Shown in pieces: positions 29,217 through 38,489 of a stretch of DNA of 64,000 bases. How positions within the stretch are numbered: position 1 is the stretch's first letter; the number at the start of each line of letters is the position of its first letter. The DNA is from Paragemmobacter straminiformis. Lineage in GTDB: Bacteria; Pseudomonadota; Alphaproteobacteria; Rhodobacterales; Rhodobacteraceae. The notes under the pieces are model-generated. The model did no database searches. It was not told where the DNA came from and saw only the letters and a list, made by a program, of their open reading frames with translations. The stretch covers positions 1-64,000 of the forward strand of contig NZ_JACLQD010000004.1 of the NCBI RefSeq assembly GCF_014243445.1, in the 5' to 3' direction. The position numbers and the translations under genes were made by a program.

Positions 29217-30136
29217 TCCTTGGCCCCCCTGAATGCGAATTCGCCGGTGACGGTGAACGAGAACAGGCCGTTCTGGATGTCGCGGGCCATGGGTCCGTCG
29301 AAATCGACCCGCTGTGCGGAGAGGGGGCCATCGGCGGACGAGAGGGCGGGGATGATGGCTTCGGGCGCACTGCTGCGTCCCGAAAGGGTGAAGCGGTTCC
29401 CTTCGAGTCCAAGGTGCAAAAGCCAGGTGTCGGTGGGCAGGCGGCTTGCAAGAAAACCGAGCCGCGCGGCAAGATCGGGGGTGCCAAGCTTGTCGTTCTG
29501 AAGCGACAGGACCGCAGCGGTGGCCGCCCCGAGGGTGCCGTTTTCCTGTAGCCTTGCCATTTCGGAGGCGGCGTTGGCGGCAATGGCGCGGGCGGCAAGG
29601 GCCGATGGCACCTGCCACAGCAAAAGGCCCAGCCCGAGGGCCATGATCCCGCCCGCAAGGGCGATGAGCCGCTTTCGCAGCCGCGCCCGTCCGGCAAGGT
29701 CAGGGCGGAAGGTGAAGCCTGCGCCATCGGTCGGTTGCAGCCGCACCTCGGCAAGGGAACTGCCGCACCGTTCCAGCCTGTCCTCGAGCAGGCGGAGCGG
29801 GGCGACCGGAACCATCGCGACCTGCCAGACGCCCGGCGTTGCGGTCTGTGCGGCGTCCCACAGATAGCTGCCCGGTGCCCAGGGCGACGCGTCCTCGAGC
29901 CATATGGGGACGGCGCGGCGGATATCGGTTCCTGCCGGAAGCTCGAGCCTGCGGATGAGGGCGCGGTCGGCCCCGACCGTCAGCGAGATGCGGGCGGCAG
30001 CAGGAAAGTCGCCGATGGCTGCGGCTTCGGCCGCGTCAAGCGCGAGCGGAACCAGCCCGCGCCGCGCCGGAGGCAGCAAGCCTTCGACATGAAGTGCGGC
30101 ATCATCGACAAGGCGCGAGAGGCGGGATTGTATCAT
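29213..30136 (-). CDS. gspL: type II secretion protein GspL
   Basis: 307 residues. The N-terminal half is a cytoplasmic actin-like fold fragment (RALIRRLELPAGTDIRRAVP), with one membrane helix at about residues 160-180 and a periplasmic PilN-like domain ending GEFAFRGAKE. It is shorter than classical GspL (about 400). It couples the ATPase GspE to the platform. Four-nt overlaps with both neighbours. Confidence 0.82.
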   Translation of the reverse strand: MIQSRLSRLVDDAALHVEGLLPPARRGLVPLALDAAEAAAIGDFPAAARISLTVGADRALIRRLELPAGTDIRRAVPIWLEDASPWAPGSYLWDAAQTATPGVWQVAMVPVAPLRLLEDRLERCGSSLAEVRLQPTDGAGFTFRPDLAGRARLRKRLIALAGGIMALGLGLLLWQVPSALAARAIAANAASEMARLQENGTLGAATAAVLSLQNDKLGTPDLAARLGFLASRLPTDTWLLHLGLEGNRFTLSGRSSAPEAIIPALSSADGPLSAQRVDFDGPMARDIQNGLFSFTVTGEFAFRGAKE

Positions 30137-30915
30137 CGGGCGGGCATCCCAGTGTCGTCGGTCGGGTCAAGGGGCCAATCGATGGCCGCCACCTGATAGC
30201 CGTCCGCTGTGATCCTGAGCGAGACATGCGTGGTGCCGCCGCGTGGCGGGTCCGTGTCGCGGAGATAAAGCTCGTAGAAACCGGCGCTGTCCTGCGTGGC
30301 GGCCCCGGCGTAGAGGTCGACGCTGCCAAGGCTTGCCGCCGGAGCCACGGCTGCAAGGCGGGCCGGGGCGCTGCCCGCGTCGAAATTCACATTTGCGCCG
30401 AGGCAGGTTGTCAGCTCGCGCAGACGGGGCCAGAGCGCGGGTTCGTCCGCGAGCAGGTGGCGCAGGTCCGAGGCAAGGAGGAAGGCGCGGCCGGCCTGGG
30501 CGCTTGTGGCCTTGGCGCGGCGGTCGAGAATGCGGTCGGCCAAGGTCTCGGCGCGCAGGGGCGGCGTGTCGGCTGACCGGAACAGGGCGATCAGAAGCGG
30601 GCGCGGCGCGGTGTTCGGGTTCACCAGCCCCGCGACCGAGAAGAGCCGCGCCTCGAGCTTGCGGTCGGGCAGGGCCAGGCGGGTGGGCGTGCCGTTTCCG
30701 GGCAGGGGATCGCGCCCGTTCATGCGGGCAGCGACCAGCGCAAGGGCAGAGGGCAGCGCAAGCTGGTCTTTCAGAAGCAGGGTTTCGGATCGGGTCGTCG
30801 CCAGCGCGCTTGCCGACAGGCGTGCGGCGGCGGCGGCCACGGCTGCCAGCAGCGCCAGAGCCACCAGCACCATCAGAAGGACGGCCCCCGCTTCCTGTCT
30901 GGGTGCATGGCTCAC
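30133..30915 (-). CDS. gspK: minor pseudopilin GspK
   Basis: 260 residues starting MSHAPRQEAG followed by the hydrophobic AVLLMVLVALALLAAVAA, the prepilin cleavage context; as in other GspK proteins the usual Glu5 is missing. The motif NPNTAPRPLL in the body is characteristic of the GspK helical domain. It caps the pseudopilus tip with GspI and GspJ. Shorter than many GspK proteins (about 320). Confidence 0.85.
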   Translation of the reverse strand: MSHAPRQEAGAVLLMVLVALALLAAVAAAAARLSASALATTRSETLLLKDQLALPSALALVAARMNGRDPLPGNGTPTRLALPDRKLEARLFSVAGLVNPNTAPRPLLIALFRSADTPPLRAETLADRILDRRAKATSAQAGRAFLLASDLRHLLADEPALWPRLRELTTCLGANVNFDAGSAPARLAAVAPAASLGSVDLYAGAATQDSAGFYELYLRDTDPPRGGTTHVSLRITADGYQVAAIDWPLDPTDDTGMPAR

Positions 30916-31538
30916 GGCGTTGCCCCCGTTGTTGCGTCGGCGCAGCCAGAGGCGCCATCGGTGCAGGCCAGAGCGATGAGCGGCAGGAAGGATCCTGCAA
31001 GGGCAGGGCGGGCAGATCGGTCGGGGCCGACGACAAGCCCGAGCGCGCGGGGCATCGCGTTCGGGTCAGCCCAGCGGTCCAGCCATTTGCCGCGTGCGTC
31101 AAGGTAGCGGAAGGCCAGCGGTTGCAGCGGCTCCCACACCGCCACGGCGTCTGTTTCGGCCTGACCGAAGGGTGTTTCGCTGCGGTCGACATGGCCCGCG
31201 GTGCCGCCGCCCAGACGGTAGGTGACGAAAACGGGGTCGGGATCGGTTTCGCCGGGACGCGGGCGGGGCAGCATGGCAAAGCGGGCGGCCTGCGCGCTTC
31301 CCTCAAAGACCTTGCCCCCGGCGGTGACGGGCAGGGCGAGGGCATGGGCGGCATCGCCCGCCAGCAGATCGCCGAACCGCGAAAGGGCTTCGTCGGTTGC
31401 GGCGGAAGCGGCAAGGCGCGATGCGGTGGACCCGGCAAGTTTGACGGCCGTCAGCACCGACATCATCACGACCGCGCCAAGGGTAAGGGAGACGAGCGCC
31501 TCGATCAGGGTGAAGCCGGCTTCGGGTCTTGCGGTCAT
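30912..31538 (-). CDS. gspJ: minor pseudopilin GspJ
   Basis: 208 residues with a short leader and the cleavage motif EAG-FTLIEALVSLTLGAVVM. The C-terminal part contains the conserved-type QPLAFRYLDARGKWLDRW. It is a member of the pseudopilus tip complex with GspI and GspK. It overlaps the genes on either side by 4 nt. Confidence 0.87.
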   Translation of the reverse strand: MTARPEAGFTLIEALVSLTLGAVVMMSVLTAVKLAGSTASRLAASAATDEALSRFGDLLAGDAAHALALPVTAGGKVFEGSAQAARFAMLPRPRPGETDPDPVFVTYRLGGGTAGHVDRSETPFGQAETDAVAVWEPLQPLAFRYLDARGKWLDRWADPNAMPRALGLVVGPDRSARPALAGSFLPLIALACTDGASGCADATTGATP

Positions 31539-31921
31539 GGCGCGGCCTGCGGCAGTTCGAGGACCGAGAGGGACAGCACGGGGCCATTCGGCCCCCGGAT
31601 GGCAAGGTCGCGACGCGCCAGATTTTGCGACAGCCGTTGCGTGTCTGCCTGCCAGACAAGCCCCCGGACATCGCCTTGCCCCGCGCTGCCTTCGGCGAGA
31701 AGCACCCTTGCGAGATTGCGCGCCGCGGTGCTGCGGGCCTGACGGTCGGCAACACGGGCAAAGGTTGCGAAGGTGTCGAAGGCGGCGACCAGCATCATGG
31801 TGGACAGGGCAAGGGCCGCCAGAACCTCGACCAGTGAAAAGCCCTGCTCGGCGCTAGGGCCACAGGGTGATGCGGCCGGTGGGCGCGGCGATATCGGCGC
31901 CGTATTCCGTGCCGTCGGCAC
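31535..31921 (-). CDS. gspI: minor pseudopilin GspI (start uncertain)
   Basis: The body is clear: EQG-FSLVEVLAALALS is the prepilin cleavage and membrane motif, followed by about 100 residues ending LSVLELPQAAP. The start is a problem: no ATG, GTG or TTG stands in the usual place a few codons before the motif. The nearest in-frame candidate is GTG at 31921, which gives a 30-residue leader and overlaps gspH by 68 nt. A rare start codon or a base error near 31860 are alternatives. Confidence 0.7.
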   Translation of the reverse strand: MPTARNTAPISPRPPAASPCGPSAEQGFSLVEVLAALALSTMMLVAAFDTFATFARVADRQARSTAARNLARVLLAEGSAGQGDVRGLVWQADTQRLSQNLARRDLAIRGPNGPVLSLSVLELPQAAP

Positions 31922-32264
31922 GGGACAGGACGATGCGGCCGCCGTTGCTGGTGCCGTCGGGACGGAACCAGACGGGGCCGGACAATGCCGCTTCGGCGCC
32001 GGTCGAAAGGGTTGCGATGTCTGTTTCGCCCTGTCTTGCCACAATGTCGCGGCCGCTGGCTGCAAGGGTGAGGTATTGGCCCGAACGCATTGCCGCGACG
32101 CGGGTATCGACGAGGAAGCCGTCCAGCCTTGCGCGGTCAAGCATCGTGCCCCCCGGAAGGCCGCGGCCAAGGACAAGGCCGCTGGCAAGGGCGAGGATCG
32201 CAAGGACGAGAAGCATCTCGACCAGCGTGAGACCGGCTTCGCCGTCATGGGGTGATGTCGGCAT
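31854..32264 (-). CDS. gspH: minor pseudopilin GspH
   Basis: 136 residues from the ATG at 32264, with GAAGG about 7 nt upstream. Cleavage motif EAG-LTLVEMLLVLAILAL. The rest matches GspH length and includes DGTEYGADIAAPTGRITLWP at the end. It overlaps gspG by 20 nt. Confidence 0.85.
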   Translation of the reverse strand: MPTSPHDGEAGLTLVEMLLVLAILALASGLVLGRGLPGGTMLDRARLDGFLVDTRVAAMRSGQYLTLAASGRDIVARQGETDIATLSTGAEAALSGPVWFRPDGTSNGGRIVLSRADGTEYGADIAAPTGRITLWP

Positions 32265-32673
32265 TGTCACCTTCGCCGCCTTCCTTGCCGTCGGCACCGT
32301 AGCTTGACAGGCGGTAGGTCGCGCCGTCGGGGGCCGCGACATAGGCGTAGGCATTCCCCCAAGGATCGGCGGCAACCGCCTTGTTCAGATAGGGACCGTT
32401 CCAGCCGCCGGACGAAGGCGGCGCGTTGGTCAGCGCGTCCAGCCCTTCGGATTGTGCGGGGTAACGGCCCATGTCGAGGTGGTAAAGTTCCAGTGCCGTC
32501 TGGTACGAGGCGATCTGGATCTTTGCCGTCTTGACGCGTGATTGGCCCATATAGCCCACGACCCTTGGCCCGACGAGGGCGGCCAGAAGGGCAAGGATCA
32601 CGAGGACCACGAGGAGTTCGACAAGCGTGAAGCCTGCCTCGCGGTCTTTCGGGAGGGGACGATGGGGGGTCAT
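32245..32673 (-). CDS. gspG: major pseudopilin GspG
   Basis: 142 residues. Leader and cleavage site EAG-FTLVELLVVLVILAL, then the diagnostic GspG features: YHLDMGRYPAQSEGLDAL, GPYLNKAVAADPWGNAY and YGADGKEGGEGDNADI with the calcium-site aspartates. AAGGA lies 9 nt upstream of the ATG. It polymerises into the pseudopilus. Confidence 0.95.
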   Translation of the reverse strand: MTPHRPLPKDREAGFTLVELLVVLVILALLAALVGPRVVGYMGQSRVKTAKIQIASYQTALELYHLDMGRYPAQSEGLDALTNAPPSSGGWNGPYLNKAVAADPWGNAYAYVAAPDGATYRLSSYGADGKEGGEGDNADITP

Positions 32674-32692
32674 GGTTAGCGTCCTTCTTGCA

Positions 32693-33781
32693 TCACAGGA
32701 ACAGGTCGTTGACCGACATCAGCGCCCCGATCACCAGATATATCAGCGAGCCCACGGCGACCGAGATGAACAGGATCAGGGCCGGTTCCAGCAGGGTCAG
32801 CGCCCTGTCGAGCGCGGTGGTCGTCTTTTCCTCGAAGATCGCGGCGGCCTGCGACAGGCTTTGGCCGAGATTGCCGGTTTCCTGCCCGACCTTCATCAGG
32901 CTGGAGAGAAGGCCGGGAAAGGCGGGATCGGCCCGCAGGGGGCCGGTGATGTCCTGACCCGCACGCAGGGCGGCTTCCATCTTTTCCAGCGTCGCACCAA
33001 GGCGGGGCGACGGGGTCGCGTGGCGGGCAAGGCGCAGGCATTCGTCGACGGGCAACCCCGCCTCGGCCAGCATGGCAAGGGTGCGGGTGAGGTCGGCAAG
33101 GCGCGAGAGGGCCAGAAGCGGGCCGATGACCGGAACGGGGCGCAGAAACTCGGCCAGGGCGACCCGAACGGAGGGGCGGCGCAGCAGGGCGGCACAGGCG
33201 AAACCCGCGCCAAGCACCGGCAGCGCCGCAATCGGACCGTGGGCAAAGACCCAGTCCGAAAGCGCGATGAGGCGGCGCATCGCCCTGTCGCTGCCGTCGG
33301 CCATCGGCTGGTCGGGCAGGATCGCCCTGAGTTGCGGCAGGACGGCAAGCGCGATGAGCGCCACCGCCGCGATGGCGACGATGACAAGGAAGGCGGGATA
33401 GATCAGCGCCGCCCCCACCTTCTGGCGCAGGCGGGCGGCGCGGGCGCGGCCTTCGTAAAGCCGTGACAGCACCATCGGCAGGGTCCCCGCGGATTCGGCG
33501 AGCGACACAAGGCGGAGGTATGTTTCGGGAAAGATGCGGCCCTGCCGCGACATGGCTTCCGCAAGGCTGCTTCCGGCCCTGAGTTCGGCCCTGATGCCGC
33601 GCAGGGGGGCGGCGAGGGGGCCGGATTGCGCCTCGGCCAGAAGGATGTCGATGGCGCGGCCCAGCGGCACGCCCGAGCGCACCATCCACGCCAGTTCCTG
33701 CGTGAACAGGGTGATCTCGGCCTCGGTCGGGACGGCGGCGCGTCGGGGAAAGCCCAGTTCGAAACGGCGCGTGTCAGTCAT
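32693..33781 (-). CDS. gspF: type II secretion platform protein GspF
   Basis: 362 residues, two GspF repeats each followed by membrane helices. FTQELAWMVRSGVPLGRAID begins the first cytoplasmic domain and TRTLAMLAEAGLPVDECLRL the second. The N-terminus is shorter than in E. coli-type GspF (about 400). It overlaps gspE by 8 nt. Confidence 0.93.
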   Translation of the reverse strand: MTDTRRFELGFPRRAAVPTEAEITLFTQELAWMVRSGVPLGRAIDILLAEAQSGPLAAPLRGIRAELRAGSSLAEAMSRQGRIFPETYLRLVSLAESAGTLPMVLSRLYEGRARAARLRQKVGAALIYPAFLVIVAIAAVALIALAVLPQLRAILPDQPMADGSDRAMRRLIALSDWVFAHGPIAALPVLGAGFACAALLRRPSVRVALAEFLRPVPVIGPLLALSRLADLTRTLAMLAEAGLPVDECLRLARHATPSPRLGATLEKMEAALRAGQDITGPLRADPAFPGLLSSLMKVGQETGNLGQSLSQAAAIFEEKTTTALDRALTLLEPALILFISVAVGSLIYLVIGALMSVNDLFL

Positions 33782-35357
33782 CCTGCACCACGCGCAACAG
33801 TTCAGCCACGCTGGTCTGGCCCGCCAGCACTTGCCGAAGCCCCGCCGCGAGAAGCGGAACCATGCCTGCCCTTATGCCTGCCGCGTGGAGTTCCGATGTG
33901 CCCGCACCGCCCAGAAGGGCCTGCCGGAGCGGTTCGGTCAGGGCAAGCACCTCGAAGATCGCGGAGCGCCCGTAGTAGCCCGTGCCGCCGCAATGGTCGC
34001 AACCGACGGCATTCCAGACCTTGGTTTCGCCCGTCGGCGCGTGGCCGGCCATCGACCGGATTTCGGGGGCAAAGGGCAAAGCGGGCAGGATTTCGGGGGC
34101 GCGGCAATGCGGGCAAAGCTGGCGGACAAGGCGTTGGCCGATGCTGAGGCGCAGCGTTGCGGCGAGAAGGTAACGCTCGATCCCCATTTCGGTCAGCCGG
34201 ACCACGGCACCGGCTGCCGAATTCGTGTGCAGGGTCGTCAGCACGAGGTGGCCTGTCAGTGCGGCCTGAACGGTGACGGCGGCGGTCTCGCGGTCGCGCA
34301 CCTCGCCCACCAGAAGCACATCGGGGTCGGCGCGCATGAAGGCGCGCAGGCCGGCGGCGAAATCAAGCCCAATGGCGGGGTTCACCTGCACCTGTGACAC
34401 GCCCGCGATATGGTATTCGACGGGGTCCTCGACCGAGATGATCTTGCGCGAGGGGTCGTTCAGCGCCGAAGTCGCGGCGGCAAGTGTGGTCGTCTTGCCG
34501 CTGCCGGTCGGGCCGGTGACGAGGATCAGCCCGTGGCTTTGCGCCAGAGCGTGGCGCAGGGCCGCTTCCTCGGCGGGCAGAAGCCCGAGCGCATCGATGC
34601 GCGGGATGCGCGCGCGGCCTGCCAGAATGCGCAAGGCGGCCCCTTCGCCATCGACCATCGGAAGGGTCGCGCAGCGCATGTCGATGCGGGACTTGCCGAT
34701 GGTCACGCGCAGGTGCCCGTCCTGTGCGAGGCGGCGTTCGGCGATGTTCAGTCCGGCAAGGATTTTCAGCCGCGCGACAAGGGCGCGTCCTGTCGGTGCG
34801 GGAACCGTCATGACGACGCGCAACATGCCATCGACGCGCTGCCGGATCGTCATCTGCTGCGGGCCGGGTTCGAAATGCAGGTCGGTCGCGCGGGTTTCGA
34901 CGGCGCGGGCCAGAAGCTTGTCGAGCAGCGCGACGGTGGGCGCGTCGAGGGCGCTGTCATCGGCGCTGTCGGTTTCGGCCGGTTCGGCCATCTCGGCCGC
35001 GCCGGATGCCTGTTCGGCAAGGCTTTCCAGACGCGAGAGCAGGGCGGGAACCGAGGCGATCCGGAGCGAGAGCGGCTTGCCGAGGGCGGCCCTTAGCGCA
35101 TCGGTCGCGGCGCGGTTCGCGGGATCGGCCAGCGCGACCCTTTCGGCCCCCGTGGCAGGATCGGGGCCGACGGGAAGCATCAGGGCCGAACGCAGGAACC
35201 GCACCGAAAGGGCGGGCGGCAGGTCGATCCGGTCGGGCCAATCCTCGTCGGCCATCAGGGCAAGACCGCTTCGCGCGGCGATCAGGCGGGCTTGCGCCAG
35301 CGGGTCATCGCCGTCCCGCACCGCCTGCGGCGCCGCGATGCCGGATTGGGGGGTCAT
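33774..35357 (-). CDS. gspE: type II secretion ATPase GspE
   Basis: 527 residues; hydrolyses ATP to extend the pseudopilus. Walker A GPTGSGKTTT near 281, Walker B region LLVGEVRDRETA near 344, followed by TGHLVLTTLHTNSA, and the zinc tetracysteine CPHC...CDHC at about 416-455. All expected motifs are intact. Overlaps gspD by 4 nt and gspF by 8 nt. Confidence 0.96.
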   Translation of the reverse strand: MTPQSGIAAPQAVRDGDDPLAQARLIAARSGLALMADEDWPDRIDLPPALSVRFLRSALMLPVGPDPATGAERVALADPANRAATDALRAALGKPLSLRIASVPALLSRLESLAEQASGAAEMAEPAETDSADDSALDAPTVALLDKLLARAVETRATDLHFEPGPQQMTIRQRVDGMLRVVMTVPAPTGRALVARLKILAGLNIAERRLAQDGHLRVTIGKSRIDMRCATLPMVDGEGAALRILAGRARIPRIDALGLLPAEEAALRHALAQSHGLILVTGPTGSGKTTTLAAATSALNDPSRKIISVEDPVEYHIAGVSQVQVNPAIGLDFAAGLRAFMRADPDVLLVGEVRDRETAAVTVQAALTGHLVLTTLHTNSAAGAVVRLTEMGIERYLLAATLRLSIGQRLVRQLCPHCRAPEILPALPFAPEIRSMAGHAPTGETKVWNAVGCDHCGGTGYYGRSAIFEVLALTEPLRQALLGGAGTSELHAAGIRAGMVPLLAAGLRQVLAGQTSVAELLRVVQDD

Positions 35358-37366
35358 TTTCCGGCCATGAGCGTCATCTTGCGCCGGATTTCCTGCGCCG
35401 CCGCCGCCGCGTCCTGCTGGTCGCGGATGACATGGGGGGTGATGAAGATGACAAGCTCGCTGCGCGCGCGGTCGGACGTGCGGTGCCCGCCAAGCAGTTT
35501 GGTCAGCGCGTCGCCATCCTTGCTGCGCGAGGACTGGGTCGAGATCAGCCCGCCCAGGGCCACGGTCTGGCCGTCATAGACCGCGACGCGGGTCGCGATG
35601 GAGCGTTGGCGCAGGGTGGGTGTCAGGGTGGTGTTGCCGTCGGTCTGGCCCACGACGGCCGAAAGCTCTTGCTTGACCGACAGGTTGACAAGGTCGGTCT
35701 GGCTGACCTGCGGGGTCACGCGCAGGATGACGCCCGCGTCGCGGTATTCGACCGAATTGACTGTGGGCGCGTTGGGATCGGTCGTCGCCTGCACCTGCTG
35801 GGTGACGATGGGAACCTGTTCGACGACCTTGATTTCGGCCTGTTCGTTTTCGAAGGCGGAAATCGAGGGGGCCGAGACGACCTTTACATCTGTCACCTTC
35901 GACAGGCTGTCGATGATGGCGCGGGGGTCTGCGCTGCGGCCAAGGATGATGTTCACGCCCGGAAGATTGCCCGTCAGGGCGGGGGCGCTGTCGGTGCTGG
36001 CGATCAGGCTGGCCTGCTTGTCCTTGAGATAGGCCTGAACGCCCATGCTGGTGGCATCGTTCAGCGTGACTTCGACAAGGATGACATCGATCAGCACCTG
36101 CGTGGGCGATTTGTCGATCGCTGCCAGAAGCGCCAGCGCCTGATGCCGGATCGGAGCGGGGGCGCGGATGATCAAGGTGTTGTCGGCGTCATTCGCGATG
36201 AAATGGACGTCGGTCCCTGTGGCGCTGCCCATGCCAAGGGCCGAGGGCGCTGCCGCTGCGGCAAGGGCGACATCGCCGCCCGCATCGGCGGTGTCGGGCG
36301 TGGCGGGGGCGGGGGCCGCCGCCGGAGCGCTGCCGCCACCCGAGCCGCCGAATGTTTCCGTCAGAACCGATGCAAGCGAGGAGGCGCGGGCGAACTGGAC
36401 CTGATAGACCTCGATATCGGTGCCGCCGGTTCCGCCGGTCTGGTCAAGCCGTTGCACCCAGCGCATGGCATTGCCGAGATCCTCGCTGCTGGCCGCCCGC
36501 AGGATCAGCGCGTTCGAGCGGTCAAGAACGATGACCTTCCATGTCGAGGTCGAAGGATCGCTTTCCTGAAGGGCGCGCAGGTCCTCGGCCACACTTGCCG
36601 CCGAGGCCGTTTGCAGGAAGGCGATGCCCGAGGCCGAACTGGACATGACATCGGTGTCGAGCGAGGCGATCAGGGCGGCCAGATCGGCGCGTTGCGTGCT
36701 GGAGCCACGCACGAGGATCATATCGCCATCGGGTGCCGCGCGCAGCGTGCCTTCGGGGGCGGCGAAACCGTCGAGCAGTGAAAGCATCCGGTCGGCAGGG
36801 ACACGGCGCAACGGAACGGCGGTAAGCCCGTAGCCGTCGGCGGACAGGCGGGCGGTCGTGCCGTCACCGCTTCCGGCAAGTATGCGGTAGCTGCCCGAGG
36901 CTTCGGTCAGGGACAGTCCGTTCGCGGACAGGGCCTCTTCGAACAGGCCGACCAATGCGTCACGCGACACGGCGCCGCCGGTGGCCAGAGTGACCGTGCC
37001 GGACACGCCGGGATCGACCGTGTAGGGGACCTTGAGCACCTGTCCGAACAGCGATTCCGCCGCAGCTTCGACCGAGACGTCCTGCAAATTGACCGTGTAG
37101 CCCGCGCCAAGCGGCTGGATGCCCTGCGGCACCTCGTGCTCTGTTCCGCTATCATCGAAATAGGCGATACGCGTAACCCCCGAGGTCTGCGCGCCGTTGC
37201 CCCCCCGGGCCGCCTGCCCGCGCGGAGCGAGGTCGAGCCCGGAGAGCATATCGGAATTGCCGTTCTGGGTTTCGGTGCAGGCCGGAGCGATTGCAACGAG
37301 GGCAAGGCAAAGGATCGTGGCGAGCCGCTTACGCGGTGCAGGTCGGGCCTGTCGAGTTAGGGACAC
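35354..37366 (-). CDS. gspD: type II secretion outer-membrane secretin GspD
   Basis: 670 residues from a GTG at 37366. The N-terminal hydrophobic leader ends AIAPAC, which could be a weak lipobox. An N0 domain (VNLQDVSVEAAAESLFGQV) and N1-N3 domains follow, with a Gly/Ala/Pro-rich insert near 335-360. The secretin domain ends with VALGGLISTQSSRSKDGD and SELVIFITPHVI. First gene of the operon; it forms the outer-membrane pore. Confidence 0.95.
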   Translation of the reverse strand: MSLTRQARPAPRKRLATILCLALVAIAPACTETQNGNSDMLSGLDLAPRGQAARGGNGAQTSGVTRIAYFDDSGTEHEVPQGIQPLGAGYTVNLQDVSVEAAAESLFGQVLKVPYTVDPGVSGTVTLATGGAVSRDALVGLFEEALSANGLSLTEASGSYRILAGSGDGTTARLSADGYGLTAVPLRRVPADRMLSLLDGFAAPEGTLRAAPDGDMILVRGSSTQRADLAALIASLDTDVMSSSASGIAFLQTASAASVAEDLRALQESDPSTSTWKVIVLDRSNALILRAASSEDLGNAMRWVQRLDQTGGTGGTDIEVYQVQFARASSLASVLTETFGGSGGGSAPAAAPAPATPDTADAGGDVALAAAAAPSALGMGSATGTDVHFIANDADNTLIIRAPAPIRHQALALLAAIDKSPTQVLIDVILVEVTLNDATSMGVQAYLKDKQASLIASTDSAPALTGNLPGVNIILGRSADPRAIIDSLSKVTDVKVVSAPSISAFENEQAEIKVVEQVPIVTQQVQATTDPNAPTVNSVEYRDAGVILRVTPQVSQTDLVNLSVKQELSAVVGQTDGNTTLTPTLRQRSIATRVAVYDGQTVALGGLISTQSSRSKDGDALTKLLGGHRTSDRARSELVIFITPHVIRDQQDAAAAAQEIRRKMTLMAGK

Positions 37367-37563
37367 CTAGAATCCAATCCTGATAATTCTGGGGCGGGAG
37401 AACCTTGGCCGCAGGCAAGGTCGGGACCCTCCACTGGGGTGTTTGTGCCAAGGAAGTGACTGCGGTCAACGAAGATCAACCGCATGTGGTCATAGAGAGC
37501 CATGATCTACATCAAAAGTTATAGGGCGGATGATGCGGGAAGGGGCCTTGCGGAGGGGGGCCG

Positions 37564-38124
37564 TCACCGCAGCACCGTTGCCATGAGATCCTCGATCAGC
37601 ACGCTCATGAGTTGACTGCGCCCCTGAACGCCGGCTTTTCGATAGATGGAGTTGAGGTGCGTCTTGACCGTTCCTTCGGCCGTGTGGCGCAGCGATGCGA
37701 TTTCGCCGATGGAGCAGCCTTTGACCGTAAACATCGCGACGTCCTGTTCGGCCGAGGTCAGGGACCATTGCCTGAAATAGGCGATGATCGTGTCGTTCAG
37801 CACGCCTCCGACGACATCGAGACGGCGCTTCATCTCGCGCTGGATCCTGAGTTGCTGTGACACCCACCGCACTTCGAACAACACACCGATGGCAAGGCCG
37901 AGCGTGGCGAGGGCCTCGGGCAGGATATGGTGGAGGGAGGTCAGCCCGGATGCGATATCCATGGATACATCGGCCAGAAAAATCCCGGTGCAGGCGGCCT
38001 GAAACACCGCGAGGAACGCCATGCCCAAGGGGAAGGCCGCCGAGTCGGCTTTTGACGCGCCGATGGCGGGCTGGTCGGATGCCCAACGTTCCTCGGGGAT
38101 CTTGCGTTCGCTGGCAGCTTGCAT
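37564..38124 (-). CDS. membrane-anchored LuxR-type regulator
   Basis: 186 residues from the ATG at 38124, with GGAG 5 nt upstream (a GTG two codons earlier is also open). Residues 30-90 form two hydrophobic helices (GMAFLAVFQAACTGIFLA and ALATLGLAIGVLFEVRW). A helical linker follows, then a GerE/LuxR HTH domain (LTSAEQDVAMFTVKGCSIGE, then GTVKTHLNSIYRKAGV). No receiver or ligand domain is present. It is about 200 nt upstream of gspD on the same strand and is a plausible regulator of the secretion operon. Confidence 0.8.
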   Translation of the reverse strand: MQAASERKIPEERWASDQPAIGASKADSAAFPLGMAFLAVFQAACTGIFLADVSMDIASGLTSLHHILPEALATLGLAIGVLFEVRWVSQQLRIQREMKRRLDVVGGVLNDTIIAYFRQWSLTSAEQDVAMFTVKGCSIGEIASLRHTAEGTVKTHLNSIYRKAGVQGRSQLMSVLIEDLMATVLR

Positions 38125-38489
38125 CTTCACTCCGCGATGCGTGCACCGTACCGACTTTTACAGCAATCTGACAATCTGTCGAAAGGATGGGCCAAATTGT
38201 GCAAAAAATGGCAGATTCGGCGCAATTGCCGCGAAGCTAGGCGGGGTCCGTCCGCGACGGGGATGCCGCGGAATTGAGGGGGGCGCCTCGCTGCGGGCGA
38301 GGGGGGATTTACACGGCAGAAGGGCGGGAGAGGGCGCTGAAGCAGGGTTGTAACGGGCAAAGGGTGGTCATGGCCGTGCTTGGCCTGCGGCGCGCGCAGG
38401 GTTCGCAGGGTGGAAGGCGCGCCGATTTGCAATAAAACTTGCGCAAACGCAATATTCTGCTAGGCTCGTGCGTGACAGGACAGGTGGCC
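38125..38489. promoter_or_regulatory. divergent intergenic region with TTGCGCAA palindrome
   Basis: No gene seen. Close to the regulator gene, at 38439-38446, is the palindrome TTGCGCAA flanked by TTGCAA (38427-38432) and CGCAATATT. The same palindrome occurs at 40586-40593 before the iolG-like gene, so it is a candidate operator for the regulator encoded at 38490, which would then be autoregulated. Confidence 0.5.

Noticed and set aside
31535-32248. gspI starting at the ATG at 32248
   Set aside because: That would add about 130 residues of low-complexity sequence entirely overlapping gspH in another frame.
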